This document shows, one piece after another, positions 26,481-34,342 of a DNA stretch of 44,449 nucleotides. A program made the translations under genes and the position numbers. The notes under the pieces are model-generated. The model was given only the letters and a program-made list of their open reading frames with translations, was not told where the DNA came from and did no database searches. Position 1 is the stretch's first letter. Each line of letters opens with the position of its first letter. The stretch comes from Caballeronia arationis (lineage in GTDB: Bacteria; Pseudomonadota; Gammaproteobacteria; Burkholderiales; Burkholderiaceae): assembly GCF_001544975.2 (NCBI RefSeq), contig NZ_FCOG02000051.1:1-44449 (forward strand). The letters run 5' to 3'.

Positions 26481-27224
26481 ATGCAGTCCCCGACAATGAC
26501 ACCCGCCGGCCTGGCGCCGGAGCGGACGAGCGGCGTCGATCGCCGCGTGATGGTGGCAGCCGCCGCCGTCGTTGCACTTCATGTGGCGCTCGTCGCGGTC
26601 GTCACGACGATGCGCAACGAGCCGAAACCCCGGCCGGTCGAAGCCCGCTCGATCACCGCGCAGTTGATCAGCGCCGAACCGGCACCGGTGGCCGCTCCCG
26701 TCGCGGTCGAATCCACGCCGACGCCTCCGCCGCCCAAACCCGTTCCGCCGAAGCCGGCCGTCAAGCCCAAGGTCCAGCCGCGTCCGCAGCCGACAGCGAA
26801 GCCCATGCCGCAGAGCGACGCGCCGTCGCCGATCGCTGCTCCCGCGCCCGATCCGACGCCCCCGGCGCCCCCCGCCCCGGCTGCTGCCGCGCAACCCGAG
26901 GCGGCCGCGCCCGCGGTCGGACGCCCGACGATGGCGCTTTCCGCGCCGAAAGACATTTCGCACCTGTCGTGCAACATCGTGCAGCCGGACTACCCCACGA
27001 TGGCCAAGCGCCGCGGCGAGACCGGCACCGCAGTGATCGGATTCGTCCTCGGCGTGTCTGGCAAGCTCGAAAACATCGCGCTGAAAAAGAGCAGCGGTTC
27101 GTCGCGTCTCGACGAAGCCGCCCTCGACGCCGTGCGTGCGAGCGCCTGCAAACCCTATAAGGAAAACGGCGAGGCGATCCGCGCCGTCACTTCCGTGCCT
27201 TTCGTCTTCAGTCTGACCGACTGA
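26481..27224 (+). CDS. tonB: Energy transducer TonB
   Basis: A 247-residue periplasm-spanning protein. Seen: N-terminal anchor (about residues 22-43, RRVMVAAAAVVALHVALVAVV, with the His used by TonB), a long Pro-rich spacer with KPVPPKPAVKPKVQPRPQP at about 70-145, and the TonB C-terminal domain (about 160-247) with CNIVQPDYPTMAKRRGETG and a final SVPFVFSL. It transmits proton-motive force from ExbB/ExbD to TonB-dependent receptors for siderophores or haem. No receptor gene is in the window. ExbB follows after 30 nt. Confidence 0.93.
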   Translation: MQSPTMTPAGLAPERTSGVDRRVMVAAAAVVALHVALVAVVTTMRNEPKPRPVEARSITAQLISAEPAPVAAPVAVESTPTPPPPKPVPPKPAVKPKVQPRPQPTAKPMPQSDAPSPIAAPAPDPTPPAPPAPAAAAQPEAAAPAVGRPTMALSAPKDISHLSCNIVQPDYPTMAKRRGETGTAVIGFVLGVSGKLENIALKKSSGSSRLDEAALDAVRASACKPYKENGEAIRAVTSVPFVFSLTD

Positions 27225-27254
27225 TCAAATTTCTTAGATACAACAGGAACTGAA

Positions 27255-28004
27255 ATGGAAAACTACGGAATTGCGCACGTGTGGGCGCAAGGCGATTTCG
27301 TGACACGCGGCATCGCGCTCGCGCTCGTGATCATGTCGGTGCTGTCGTGGACGGTGATCGTCGTGAAGGCGTGGAACGTCGTGCGCCTGAAGCGCTTGAC
27401 CAAGAACGCCGAGCGCGCGTTCTGGCACTCCGACGACTTCGCCGACGGCATCAAGAAGCTCGGTAGCCATTCGTCGAGCCCCGCCGACAATCCCTATCTG
27501 GCGCTCGCCCTCTCCGGCCAGGAAGCCGCCGACCATCATCACCAGACGCAGCCGCATCTGCACGACCGCATGGACGTCTCCGACTGGGTTACGCGCTGCC
27601 TGAAAGACACCATGGACGAAGGCGTCGGCCGCATGCAGGCAGGGCTCGCCGTGCTCGCCTCGATCGGCAGCACGGCGCCGTTCGTCGGCCTTTTCGGCAC
27701 GGTCTGGGGCATCTATCACGCGCTGCTCACGATCGGCGCGACCGGCCAGACGTCGATCGACCAGGTTGCGGGCCCGGTCGGCGAGTCACTCATCATGACG
27801 GCCTTCGGCCTGTTCGTCGCGATTCCGGCGGTGCTCGGCTATAACGCGCTGACGCGTGCGAACAAGTCGATCGTGACCAAGCTCAATCGCTTCGCACACG
27901 GCCTGCATGCGTTCTTCGTGACGGGCACCAAGCTCTCGTCGACCAAGCGCCCTGCCGGCGCGGGCGCCACCGACAGCCTGCGTCTCGCCACGCGCGCCAG
28001 CTGA
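27255..28004 (+). CDS. exbB: Biopolymer transport protein ExbB
   Basis: A 249-residue MotA/TolQ/ExbB-family protein with three helices: one near residues 15-38, and two after the long cytoplasmic loop (about 130-165 and 175-200) with LASIGSTAPFVGLFGTVWGI and ESLIMTAFGLFVAIPAVLGYN. It forms the pentameric proton channel with ExbD. The cytoplasmic loop holds a His-rich DHHHQTQPHLH stretch. AGGAACTGAA precedes the ATG. Operon tonB-exbB-exbD. Confidence 0.95.
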   Translation: MENYGIAHVWAQGDFVTRGIALALVIMSVLSWTVIVVKAWNVVRLKRLTKNAERAFWHSDDFADGIKKLGSHSSSPADNPYLALALSGQEAADHHHQTQPHLHDRMDVSDWVTRCLKDTMDEGVGRMQAGLAVLASIGSTAPFVGLFGTVWGIYHALLTIGATGQTSIDQVAGPVGESLIMTAFGLFVAIPAVLGYNALTRANKSIVTKLNRFAHGLHAFFVTGTKLSSTKRPAGAGATDSLRLATRAS

Positions 28005-28018
28005 GAGCGAGGTTTCCG

Positions 28019-28441
28019 ATGGCAATGAGCCCTTTCGCCGGCGACGAAGACGACGGCATGATGAGCGAGATCAACATGACGCCGCTCGTCGACGTGATGC
28101 TGGTTCTCCTGATCATTTTTCTCGTGACGATTCCGGCAATGAACCACGCCGTGAAAATCGACCTGCCGCACGCGAGCAGCCAGCCGCAGGACACCAAGCC
28201 CGCGCACGTGAATCTCGCGGTCGAGGCCGACGGCACGATCCTCTGGGACGACCAGAAGGTCGACGACACCGCCCTCGCCGCGCGCATCGCACAGGCGTCG
28301 CAGCAGTCGCCGCAGCCGGAACTGCATCTGCGCGCGGACCGCAAGGTGCCATATGAGCGCGTCGCCGACGTGATGTCGGCCGCTCAGGCAGGCGGTTTGT
28401 CGAAGATTGGCTTCGTGACGGAGCCCAAGGCGGGGAAATAA
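28019..28441 (+). CDS. exbD: Biopolymer transport protein ExbD
   Basis: A 140-residue single-helix protein. Seen: MSEINMTPLVDVMLVLLIIF with the essential Asp in the membrane helix (about residues 18-40), and the periplasmic domain ending in PYERVADVMSAAQAGGLSKIGFVTEP. It works with ExbB to power TonB. Starts 14 nt after exbB; a terminator follows 33 nt after its stop. Confidence 0.95.
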   Translation: MAMSPFAGDEDDGMMSEINMTPLVDVMLVLLIIFLVTIPAMNHAVKIDLPHASSQPQDTKPAHVNLAVEADGTILWDDQKVDDTALAARIAQASQQSPQPELHLRADRKVPYERVADVMSAAQAGGLSKIGFVTEPKAGK

Positions 28442-28474
28442 CAGGCGGACCGATCGATTCAGTTGCCGCAAAGT

Positions 28475-28509
28475 AAAAGGCCTTCATCGTCGGATGAAGG
28501 CCTTTTTTT
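28475..28509 (+). terminator. Terminator of tonB-exbB-exbD
   Basis: Stem AAAGGCCTTCAT / ATGAAGGCCTTT around loop CGTCGG, followed by a T-run. It may also serve the convergent small gene at 28539-28658, as the A-tract on the left gives a weaker U-run on that strand. Confidence 0.93.
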
Positions 28510-28538
28510 GTGCGCACTCAGCGCATTCGGGCGGACGG

Positions 28539-28658
28539 TCACTTCGGGCTCGAATAGCTGGAGTTCGAAGAATCGCCACATGCGGCAGCCGTGGTCGACA
28601 CGGACAGCGCGATCAACCCTATCAGGCTAACTATAAGAGTAGCCGTCAGTTTTCGCAT
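28539..28658 (-). CDS. Small exported peptide, 39 residues
   Basis: Reads MRKLTATLIVSLIGLIALSV, then STTAAACGDSSNSSYSSPK. It has a basic N-region, a 15-residue hydrophobic core and an Ala-rich cleavage region; a Cys right after AAA could be a lipobox-like lipidation site, though the match is weak. The mature part would be only about 13-14 residues, Ser-rich. AAGGAGC lies 5-6 nt before the ATG, and a near-consensus promoter is just upstream. It is a real-looking gene of a kind usually missed by gene finders. Function unknown. Confidence 0.7.
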   Translation of the reverse strand: MRKLTATLIVSLIGLIALSVSTTAAACGDSSNSSYSSPK

Positions 28659-28684
28659 AAGAAGCTCCTTAGCGAAGGGATTTC

Positions 28685-28713
28685 AATATAACGCCACGAT
28701 TTTTTACGTTCAA
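28685..28713 (-). promoter_or_regulatory. Promoter of the small exported peptide gene
   Basis: On the minus strand TTGAAC (28708-28713) and TATATT (28685-28690) are separated by exactly 17 nt, 26 nt before the start codon. One of the closest matches to the sigma70 consensus in the window. Confidence 0.75.
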
Positions 28714-28787
28714 CCCTCGGCCGATTGAATCTGTCCATCGCAAGCGCGCGCTTCAATGCGAGAAATGATGTGTCGCGCCGAGAATAG

Positions 28788-29750
28788 TCAAACTGTTTCG
28801 CGCGCGGGCGCTCGCTCGACAGGACATTCTCCAGGGAAGCGCCGTCCGTCGTCAATCGACTCGACCAGAAAATCGACGAATGCCCGGATTGCCGGCACCA
28901 TCCCCTGCCGCGACAGGAACACTGCGTACAGTTGCGGCGCCGGGAACGTCCAGCCCGGCATCACCGGCGACAGCTGGCCCGAACGCAGCGGCGCGCCGTA
29001 CATCATCTCCGGCAGCGCCGCAATGCCGACGCCGCGCAGCACGGCTTCGCGAATCATCGACAGATCGGCGGTCACGAGGCGCGGCTCGTGCTCGAATTCG
29101 TGGCGCGTGCCGTCGGGCGCGATCAGGCGATAGACGTGACGGCCGTCGCTGGACGGCGTGTCGAGGGTGTCGAACTGCGCGAGCTCCGACGGCGTGAGCG
29201 GCGGCGCGTTCGGCCTGAGAAGCGAAGGCGCCGCCACCAGCATCTGCTCCGTGCGCCACAGCGGCCGCGCGACGACGTTCGAATTCGCGGGCGGCTCGGA
29301 ACGCACGCGCAGCGCGACGTCGACGGCGTCCTCGAACAGGTCGACCACGCGGTTGGTCACGCGCAGCACGACGCGCACTTCGGGATAGCGATGCAGGAAG
29401 TCCGGCATAACGGCCGAGAGGAATGTCTGCGCGATCGTCACCGGCACGCTCACGCGCACGGTGCCGCGCGGCGAATCACGCAGGCTCTGCACGACGTTCA
29501 CGGCCGCCTGCGCCTCGGCGAGCATCGCCTGGCAGTGCTGGTAGAAGAGTTGGCCCGCTTCGGTGAGCGCGAGCTTGCGCGTCGAACGCTGCAGGAGCCG
29601 CACGCCGAGCGACGCCTCCAGTTCAGACACGCGCCGCGACAGCCGCGATTTCGAGATTCCGAGCACCCGCTCGGCCGCGGAAAAACCGCCATTCTCGACG
29701 ACATGCGAGAAGTACATCAGATCATTCAGGTCGTGCGTGTCGGCTTTCAT
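28788..29750 (-). CDS. LysR family transcriptional regulator
   Basis: A 320-residue LTTR. Seen: N-terminal winged helix with FSHVVENGGFSAAERVLGISKSRLSRRVSELEASLGVRLLQRSTR (residues about 14-58) and a periplasmic-binding-like effector domain with RGTVRVSVPVTIAQTFLSAV and VVARPLWRTEQMLVAAPSLL. It is divergent from the pirin gene, 119 nt away, a common arrangement in Burkholderia, so it probably controls pirin (and the OsmC and AtaL-like genes) and itself. Effector unknown. Confidence 0.93.
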   Translation of the reverse strand: MKADTHDLNDLMYFSHVVENGGFSAAERVLGISKSRLSRRVSELEASLGVRLLQRSTRKLALTEAGQLFYQHCQAMLAEAQAAVNVVQSLRDSPRGTVRVSVPVTIAQTFLSAVMPDFLHRYPEVRVVLRVTNRVVDLFEDAVDVALRVRSEPPANSNVVARPLWRTEQMLVAAPSLLRPNAPPLTPSELAQFDTLDTPSSDGRHVYRLIAPDGTRHEFEHEPRLVTADLSMIREAVLRGVGIAALPEMMYGAPLRSGQLSPVMPGWTFPAPQLYAVFLSRQGMVPAIRAFVDFLVESIDDGRRFPGECPVERAPARETV

Positions 29751-29812
29751 ATCGTTTCACTGGCGGGACAATCCATTGCGTTTGAACGTCTTTTTCGCGC
29801 AAATCCGGCCCA

Positions 29813-29846
29813 TATAATAGCTCTGTGTTTCAAATTTAGCGCTATT
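29813..29846 (+). promoter_or_regulatory. Pirin promoter and candidate LysR site
   Basis: A perfect TATAAT (29813-29818) lies 51 nt before the pirin ATG. Overlapping it, AATAGC (29816-29821) and its inverted copy GCTATT (29841-29846) flank an AT-rich centre. An inverted repeat of this kind in the lysR-pirin gap is a candidate regulator-binding site; its position at and after the -10 would suit repression. Function inferred. Confidence 0.45.
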
Positions 29847-29869
29847 CCCTGATAGCGACGCGAGGTCCC

Positions 29870-30742
29870 ATGAGCACTACCCGTACTATCGAACGCACTA
29901 TTCCCGCCCTCCGGACTGTCGAAGGCGGCGGTTTTGTCGTGCATCGCCCGTTTCCCACGCGCCTACTGATGGACTTCGACCCATTCCTGCTGCTGGACGA
30001 AATGGGCCCGGTCGACTACGCGCCCGGCGAGGCGAAAGGCGCGCCGGATCATCCGCATCGCGGTTTCGAGACGGTCACCTACGTGCTCGAGGGCCAGTTC
30101 GGCCACAAGGATTCGGCGGGCCACTCCGGCACGCTGCGCGAAGGCGACGTCCAGTGGATGACGGCGGGCGCGGGTGTCGTGCACAGCGAAATGCCCGATC
30201 CCGAATTCACGCGCACGGGCGGTCGCGTGCATGGCCTGCAACTCTGGGTGAACCTGCCGCGCCGCGACAAGATGATTGCGCCGCATTATCAGGAGATCGC
30301 ATCGGGGAAAATCCCGGTCGCCGTCAGCGACGACGGCCGTGTGCGCGTGAAGGTGATTGCAGGCGAGGCGCTCGGCGTGAAGGCCGCCATCGAGACCCGC
30401 ACGCCGATTTTGTACCAGCACTTTTCGCTGCAGCCGGGCGCGTCGGTCGAGACGCGCGTGCCGCGCGATTTCCGTGTGTTCGCCTATCCGCTCGCCGGCG
30501 CGGGTTTCTACGGCGCTGACCGGACGCCGGTGCGCGCTCAGCAGATGGTGCTCTTCAACGACGACGGCGAGAGCGTGACGCTTGCGGCCGGCGACGAGCC
30601 GCTGGAAGTACTGCTGATCGGCGGCGTGCCGCTGAAGGAGCCTGTGGTGCGTTACGGTCCGTTCGTGATGAACACGGAGGACGAGATCCGTCAGGCGGTG
30701 ATCGACTACCAGGCGGGACGCATGGGCGCGATCACGCACTGA
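29870..30742 (+). CDS. Pirin family protein
   Basis: A 290-residue bicupin. The N-terminal metal site is clear: HPHRGFETVTYVLEG with two His and the Glu, later HSEMPDPEF with a further His; C-terminal pirin domain about 180-290 with EVLLIGGVPLKEPV. Bacterial pirins bind Fe or other metals; some have quercetin dioxygenase activity and others bind regulatory partners. Divergent from a LysR gene and followed by an OsmC-like gene. Confidence 0.92.
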   Translation: MSTTRTIERTIPALRTVEGGGFVVHRPFPTRLLMDFDPFLLLDEMGPVDYAPGEAKGAPDHPHRGFETVTYVLEGQFGHKDSAGHSGTLREGDVQWMTAGAGVVHSEMPDPEFTRTGGRVHGLQLWVNLPRRDKMIAPHYQEIASGKIPVAVSDDGRVRVKVIAGEALGVKAAIETRTPILYQHFSLQPGASVETRVPRDFRVFAYPLAGAGFYGADRTPVRAQQMVLFNDDGESVTLAAGDEPLEVLLIGGVPLKEPVVRYGPFVMNTEDEIRQAVIDYQAGRMGAITH

Positions 30743-30886
30743 TTGCGTCCAGGAGTTGAAACAATCGCGACGCACGAGCCACGTGGCGCGGCACGAACGG
30801 CGACATTGCGTCACAATAACCGTTTGCGCCGCGCCGTTTTTTTTGTGGGCGATGCGTCGCCCGAAAACCTACAAGAGGAGCACTGC

Positions 30887-31285
30887 ATGGCTGAACCGTC
30901 CGTGATCGCCACCATCGGCTCGACCGACTATCAGGTTCAACTCGACGATGGCATGCACAAGTGGATCGCCGACGAACCCGAAACGCTCGGCGGCCGCGAC
31001 ACCGGCCCGGCTCCCGCATCGCTTCTGCTTTCGAGCCTCGGCGCCTGCACCTCGATCACGCTCAAGATGTACGCAAAGCGCAAGGACTGGCCGCTCGACG
31101 CAGTGCGCGTCACGCTCTCGCTCGCGAGCTCGGCCGAAGGCAGCGTAATTGACCGCCGGATCGTGCTGACTGGCGCGCTCAGCGACGAACAGCGGGAACG
31201 CCTTTTGCAAATTGCCAATGCGTGTCCGGTCCACAAGATCCTGACCGGCGCGATCCGCATCGATACCGGCATCGTCCCGGCCTGA
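30887..31285 (+). CDS. OsmC family protein
   Basis: A 132-residue OsmC/Ohr-superfamily protein. Seen: GGRDTGPAPASLLLSSLGACTSITLKMYAKRKDWPL with the first redox Cys (about residue 54) and IANACPVHKIL with the second (about 110). These thiol peroxidases reduce organic or other hydroperoxides. AAGAGGAG lies 6-7 nt before the ATG at 30887; the longer open frame upstream is intergenic. Probably same transcript as pirin. Confidence 0.9.
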   Translation: MAEPSVIATIGSTDYQVQLDDGMHKWIADEPETLGGRDTGPAPASLLLSSLGACTSITLKMYAKRKDWPLDAVRVTLSLASSAEGSVIDRRIVLTGALSDEQRERLLQIANACPVHKILTGAIRIDTGIVPA

Positions 31286-31328
31286 ACCGCGCCCTGCCCG
31301 CCATGAATCCGAGAAGGAACCCGTCGTC

Positions 31329-31823
31329 TTGAATTTCGAACACCTGATCCAGATCAACGACCCGCTCAATCCGTTCGTCGAATCGCTGACGCGCGAGCAG
31401 CTGTGGGAAGGCCTCGTGCTGCGTGCGGAACAGCCGCAGCTATTCGTGATCGGCCTCGACAGCTGCACGATCCTGTCGCGCGAGGGCGAGGTGATGGAAC
31501 GCGAGCTGCACTATGGGCAGGCGATCGTGCGCGACCGCGTGACGCTGAACGCAGGCACGAGCGTGCGCTACGATATCCTGCCGACGGCGGACTACGTCGG
31601 CGGGTCGCTCACGATGGCGATCGAGCAGCCCGACGACCTCCAGCTCTTCCTGCGCTTCACCTACAGCACGACGCTGCCCGTCGCCGATGACGCCACCGCC
31701 AGCGCCGACGCCCGCCAGACGCAGGAAATCGTAAAATCCGCGTATCGCGAAGCCGACATCGACACCGTACGGCTCATCCGTCAGTACGCGCACGGCCGCA
31801 GCGAAGAAGGCCCGCTGCACTGA
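31329..31823 (+). CDS. AtaL-like (DUF1857) SRPBCC-fold protein
   Basis: A 164-residue protein of the PF08982/DUF1857 family with a START/SRPBCC-type helix-grip fold. Seen: FEHLIQINDPLNPFVESLTREQLWEGLVLRAEQP at the N-terminus and GGSLTMAIEQPDDLQLFLRFTYSTTLP. Relatives bind hydrophobic ligands; no activity is established for this group. Begins with TTG at 31329, GAAGGA about 10 nt upstream. 43 nt after the OsmC gene on the same strand. Confidence 0.8.
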   Translation: MNFEHLIQINDPLNPFVESLTREQLWEGLVLRAEQPQLFVIGLDSCTILSREGEVMERELHYGQAIVRDRVTLNAGTSVRYDILPTADYVGGSLTMAIEQPDDLQLFLRFTYSTTLPVADDATASADARQTQEIVKSAYREADIDTVRLIRQYAHGRSEEGPLH

Positions 31824-31900
31824 GTTCGCCGCCGCGGCGCATCCGGTCCGCGACTCGACTATCAGAAACTGATTTCGATGAAAAAATCGTTGTTGTAAAT

Positions 31901-31919
31901 AGGAATGGTTATCATTTAC
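31901..31919 (+). promoter_or_regulatory. Fur box upstream of hemP
   Basis: The core AATGGTTATCATT (31904-31916) matches 11 of 13 positions of the Fur core AATGATAATCATT. It begins directly after TAAATA, a possible -10, and lies 37 nt before the hemP start. Iron-dependent repression of hemP by Fur is well known in this genus. Confidence 0.75.
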
Positions 31920-31955
31920 TATGAATCCATCGAATCAACGAACGAGCACTCCGAC

Positions 31956-32204
31956 ATGACCGACACCCTGCGCTCTTCCACGCTTCGGCTGCGTCGCCCG
32001 GTGGTCCGCGATGCCGCCATCACGCGACCGAAACAGGCGGCTGTGACGACGGTGCACGTATCGGCGTCGGCGGAACAGGGCAGCGAGCGCTCGGTGCGAA
32101 GCGATGCGCTGCTGCAGGGCCATAGCCACATCAGCATCGTGCACAACGGGGAGACCTACCAGTTGCGCGCCACGCGTCTCGGCAAGCTGATCCTGACGAA
32201 GTAG
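31956..32204 (+). CDS. hemP: Hemin uptake protein HemP
   Basis: An 82-residue protein whose last 40 residues carry the HemP motif: SDALLQGHSHISIVHNGETY followed by QLRATRLGKLILTK. HemP is a small, Fur-controlled protein needed for haem use in Burkholderia, acting on expression of the haem receptor. The N-terminal 40 residues are longer than in most HemP proteins and rich in Arg, Thr and Ser. Start set at ATG 31956; an upstream ATG at 31905 lies inside the Fur box and cannot be in the message. The structured RNA region follows the stop. Confidence 0.9.
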   Translation: MTDTLRSSTLRLRRPVVRDAAITRPKQAAVTTVHVSASAEQGSERSVRSDALLQGHSHISIVHNGETYQLRATRLGKLILTK

Positions 32205-32246
32205 CGCTCGAACGAACGACAGAATCGCAGTACCGGGTATTGTGGG

Positions 32247-32364
32247 GACCACCTCTCCAAGAGGTGTTTGGCATTAGCCAGCGAGGACGACTTGCACGCG
32301 AGAAATTAGACCCCTTCGTGCAAACACCAGCCAGTCGTCGATAGCCAGCGACGCCGCTTTTTTT
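32247..32364 (+). ncRNA. Candidate iron-responsive small RNA downstream of hemP
   Basis: No protein frame explains this densely self-complementary stretch. Seen: hairpin CACCTCT/AGAGGTG with loop CCA (32250-32266); a two-part stem GACGAC+TTGCACG (32286-32298) with CGTGCAA (32317-32323) and GTCGTC (32334-32339); repeated TAGCCAGCGA (32274-32283 and 32342-32351); stem CGTCG/CGACG (32336-32353) then CCGCTTTTTTT, a plausible terminator. GGTGTTTG (32263-32270) can also pair with CAAACACC (32321-32328), giving rival folds. A TATTGT at 32238-32243 may be a -10, or the RNA may be cut from the hemP message. I recall a Fur-linked RNA (BrrF) described in B. cenocepacia in a hemP setting; this may be its relative. 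Confidence 0.55.
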
Positions 32365-32416
32365 GGTTCCCGCGGGTGCGCCGTGCTCTTCTGAAGCACA
32401 GCGGCCAGATGAATGA

Positions 32417-32453
32417 AAACGGCGCGCTTTCCTTCCCGGAAAGCGCGCCGTTT
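32417..32453 (-). terminator. Terminator of the ftr-glcG-like operon
   Basis: A perfect 16-bp stem, AAACGGCGCGCTTTCC / GGAAAGCGCGCCGTTT, with a five-base loop. It lies 40 nt after the stop of the HbpS-like gene and can act on both strands, so it may also stop read-through from hemP. Confidence 0.88.
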
Positions 32454-32493
32454 GTTTTGACGCGGTGATGCGCTCGACGCAGCCGTCTTCGAC

Positions 32494-32907
32494 TCAGACG
32501 TTTTCGATCTTCAGCGCCGCGATGCCCGCGCGCGCGATCGCCGCATCCTGATCCGACTTCACGCCCGACACGCCGACCGCGCCGACGATGTCCGCGCCGA
32601 CCATGATCGGCACGCCGCCTTCGAGCATCGCGGTCATCGGTGCGCTCAGGAACGCGGTGCGGCCCTGCTTGATCATGTCTTCGTAGACCTTGGTTTCGCG
32701 GCGGCCGAGCACTGCCGTGCGCGCCTTGCCCGCCGCCATTTCCGACGTGCTCGCGCCAGCGCCTTCGAGGCGGTGCAGATACAGCAGATGTCCGCCGTCG
32801 TCGACGATCGCGACCGTCACGTTCCAGTTGTGCTCGTGCGCGTGGGCTTCGGCTGCGGCGGCGATGGCCTTGATGTCGTCGTCGGTCAGTACGGGTTTGG
32901 TTCTCAC
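32494..32907 (-). CDS. GlcG/HbpS-like haem-binding family protein
   Basis: A 137-residue PF03928 protein. Seen: DIKAIAAAAEAHAHEHNWNV, TVAIVDDGGHLLYLHRLEGA, KARTAVLGRRETKVYED and GGVPIMVGADIVGAVGVSG. Family members include the octameric HbpS of Streptomyces, which binds haem and iron, and GlcG of unknown role. No signal peptide, so cytosolic. GTG start at 32907, 28 nt after the ftrD-like stop, with no terminator between, so it is probably the last gene of the iron-import operon. Confidence 0.85.
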   Translation of the reverse strand: MRTKPVLTDDDIKAIAAAAEAHAHEHNWNVTVAIVDDGGHLLYLHRLEGAGASTSEMAAGKARTAVLGRRETKVYEDMIKQGRTAFLSAPMTAMLEGGVPIMVGADIVGAVGVSGVKSDQDAAIARAGIAALKIENV

Positions 32908-32935
32908 AATCGGCTCACAGGTTGGTCAAAAATGG

Positions 32936-34342
32936 CTAGCGGGTAAAGCCCCAGAACATCAGGTACCACGCGCTGTCCGCAACGGCCAGCGTAGCCACGA
33001 ACCATACCATCGCCCCCACGCGCGAAACAATACGTGACGCCGCATACCGGCTAGTCACGCGCCACGCGAGCCACGCGCTCCACAGGTTTGCGACGCCGAG
33101 CAGGCCGAGCCGCAAATCCGTCACCCACCAGAGCGGCACGTGTTCGGCGCGCAGGAGGGAAACCGTCGTCGCCGACAAGCCGAGGAACACGCCGCATCCC
33201 GCGACCGGAATCAGCGCCTGGGTCAGGTGATGAAGACGCGTCCAGTCGAAACGGCCGAGCATGCGCGTCGCGAGCGCGACGAGCGCAAGCAGCACCGTGC
33301 CGTACACGAGCCCCGTCGCGACGATATAGCCGATCACCATGCCGCCGTCGAGCCACGAGAAGACGTCGTTCTGTTCCGGGTAATGCGTGAAGAGGAACCA
33401 CGGCGCGTTGGTGTCGAGCGGCCAGAGAATGTCGTGATCGATCAGCCAGGTCGCGAAGACCTGTTTCAGATCGACGAACCACGTGCTGACCGTCCAGTGG
33501 AACGCGCCGATCGCGATGCCGAGCAGACCATAGAGAATCAGCGCCGTGTCCCAGGCGTTCGCCTGCTTGTCACCGAGTTGGACCACTTCCTCCGACGGCG
33601 AACGCCACGTCAGCGCAATCGCGTCGCGGTGGCCGCTGCATCGGCCGCACATGTGGCAGTCGGAGGCGCCCTTCATGTTGCGCAGGGGCACGAGCGGCGC
33701 GCAGTTGATCGGAATCACGCGATGGCCGTGCTCGCCCTCTTTGTACGAGCGGCGCCAAGCGTCTTCGTCGACCTTGTAGTGCAACGGCGCGAGACGCGCC
33801 AGAAGCGAAAAGACCCCGTTCACGGGGCACAGGTACTTGCACCAGACGCGCTTCTCGCGCCCGTACAGCACGCCGACGATCATCGCCCCGACCGTCGATC
33901 CACCGAGCACCAGCAGCACGGCCTTCGGATACTGATAGACGCTGACCATCTGGCCGTAGATCGTCGTGAGGCCGAATGCCACGAACGGCCAGCCACCCCA
34001 GCGCATCCAGCGCGGAATCGCCCAGCCGCGGCCAAACCTGCTCGCATATTCCGACAGCGCGCCTTCCGGACACAGCACGCCGCACCACACGCGCCCGAGC
34101 ATCACCATCGACAGCAGCACGAACGGCCACCAGATGCCCCAGAACACGAACTGCGCGGCGAGCGTCAGGTTGCTCCAGAGATGCGCGGAGCCGTCAGGCA
34201 GCGGCATCACGGCCGGCACGAGGATCAGGAAAGCGTACACGGCAACCACGACCCACTGGACTCCGCGGATCGTGCTGCCGTGCTGTTGCATCCATTGACC
34301 GGCTTGGCGCAGCCGGCCCGGCCGTTCAAGGACACTGTTCAT
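32936..34342 (-). CDS. ftrD: FtrD-like membrane polyferredoxin
   Basis: A 468-residue inner-membrane iron-sulfur protein of the NapH/FtrD type. Seen: helices near 28-48 and 62-84, then CGVLCP (Cys87, Cys91), CKYLCP (Cys168, Cys172) and a soluble loop with NCAPL and CHMCGRC (Cys214, 229, 232, 235), then six or so more helices. In the Bordetella and Brucella FtrABCD systems this protein is thought to accept electrons when ferrous iron is oxidised for transport. ATG at 34342 overlaps the ftrC stop (ATGA). Confidence 0.87.
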   Translation of the reverse strand: MNSVLERPGRLRQAGQWMQQHGSTIRGVQWVVVAVYAFLILVPAVMPLPDGSAHLWSNLTLAAQFVFWGIWWPFVLLSMVMLGRVWCGVLCPEGALSEYASRFGRGWAIPRWMRWGGWPFVAFGLTTIYGQMVSVYQYPKAVLLVLGGSTVGAMIVGVLYGREKRVWCKYLCPVNGVFSLLARLAPLHYKVDEDAWRRSYKEGEHGHRVIPINCAPLVPLRNMKGASDCHMCGRCSGHRDAIALTWRSPSEEVVQLGDKQANAWDTALILYGLLGIAIGAFHWTVSTWFVDLKQVFATWLIDHDILWPLDTNAPWFLFTHYPEQNDVFSWLDGGMVIGYIVATGLVYGTVLLALVALATRMLGRFDWTRLHHLTQALIPVAGCGVFLGLSATTVSLLRAEHVPLWWVTDLRLGLLGVANLWSAWLAWRVTSRYAASRIVSRVGAMVWFVATLAVADSAWYLMFWGFTR

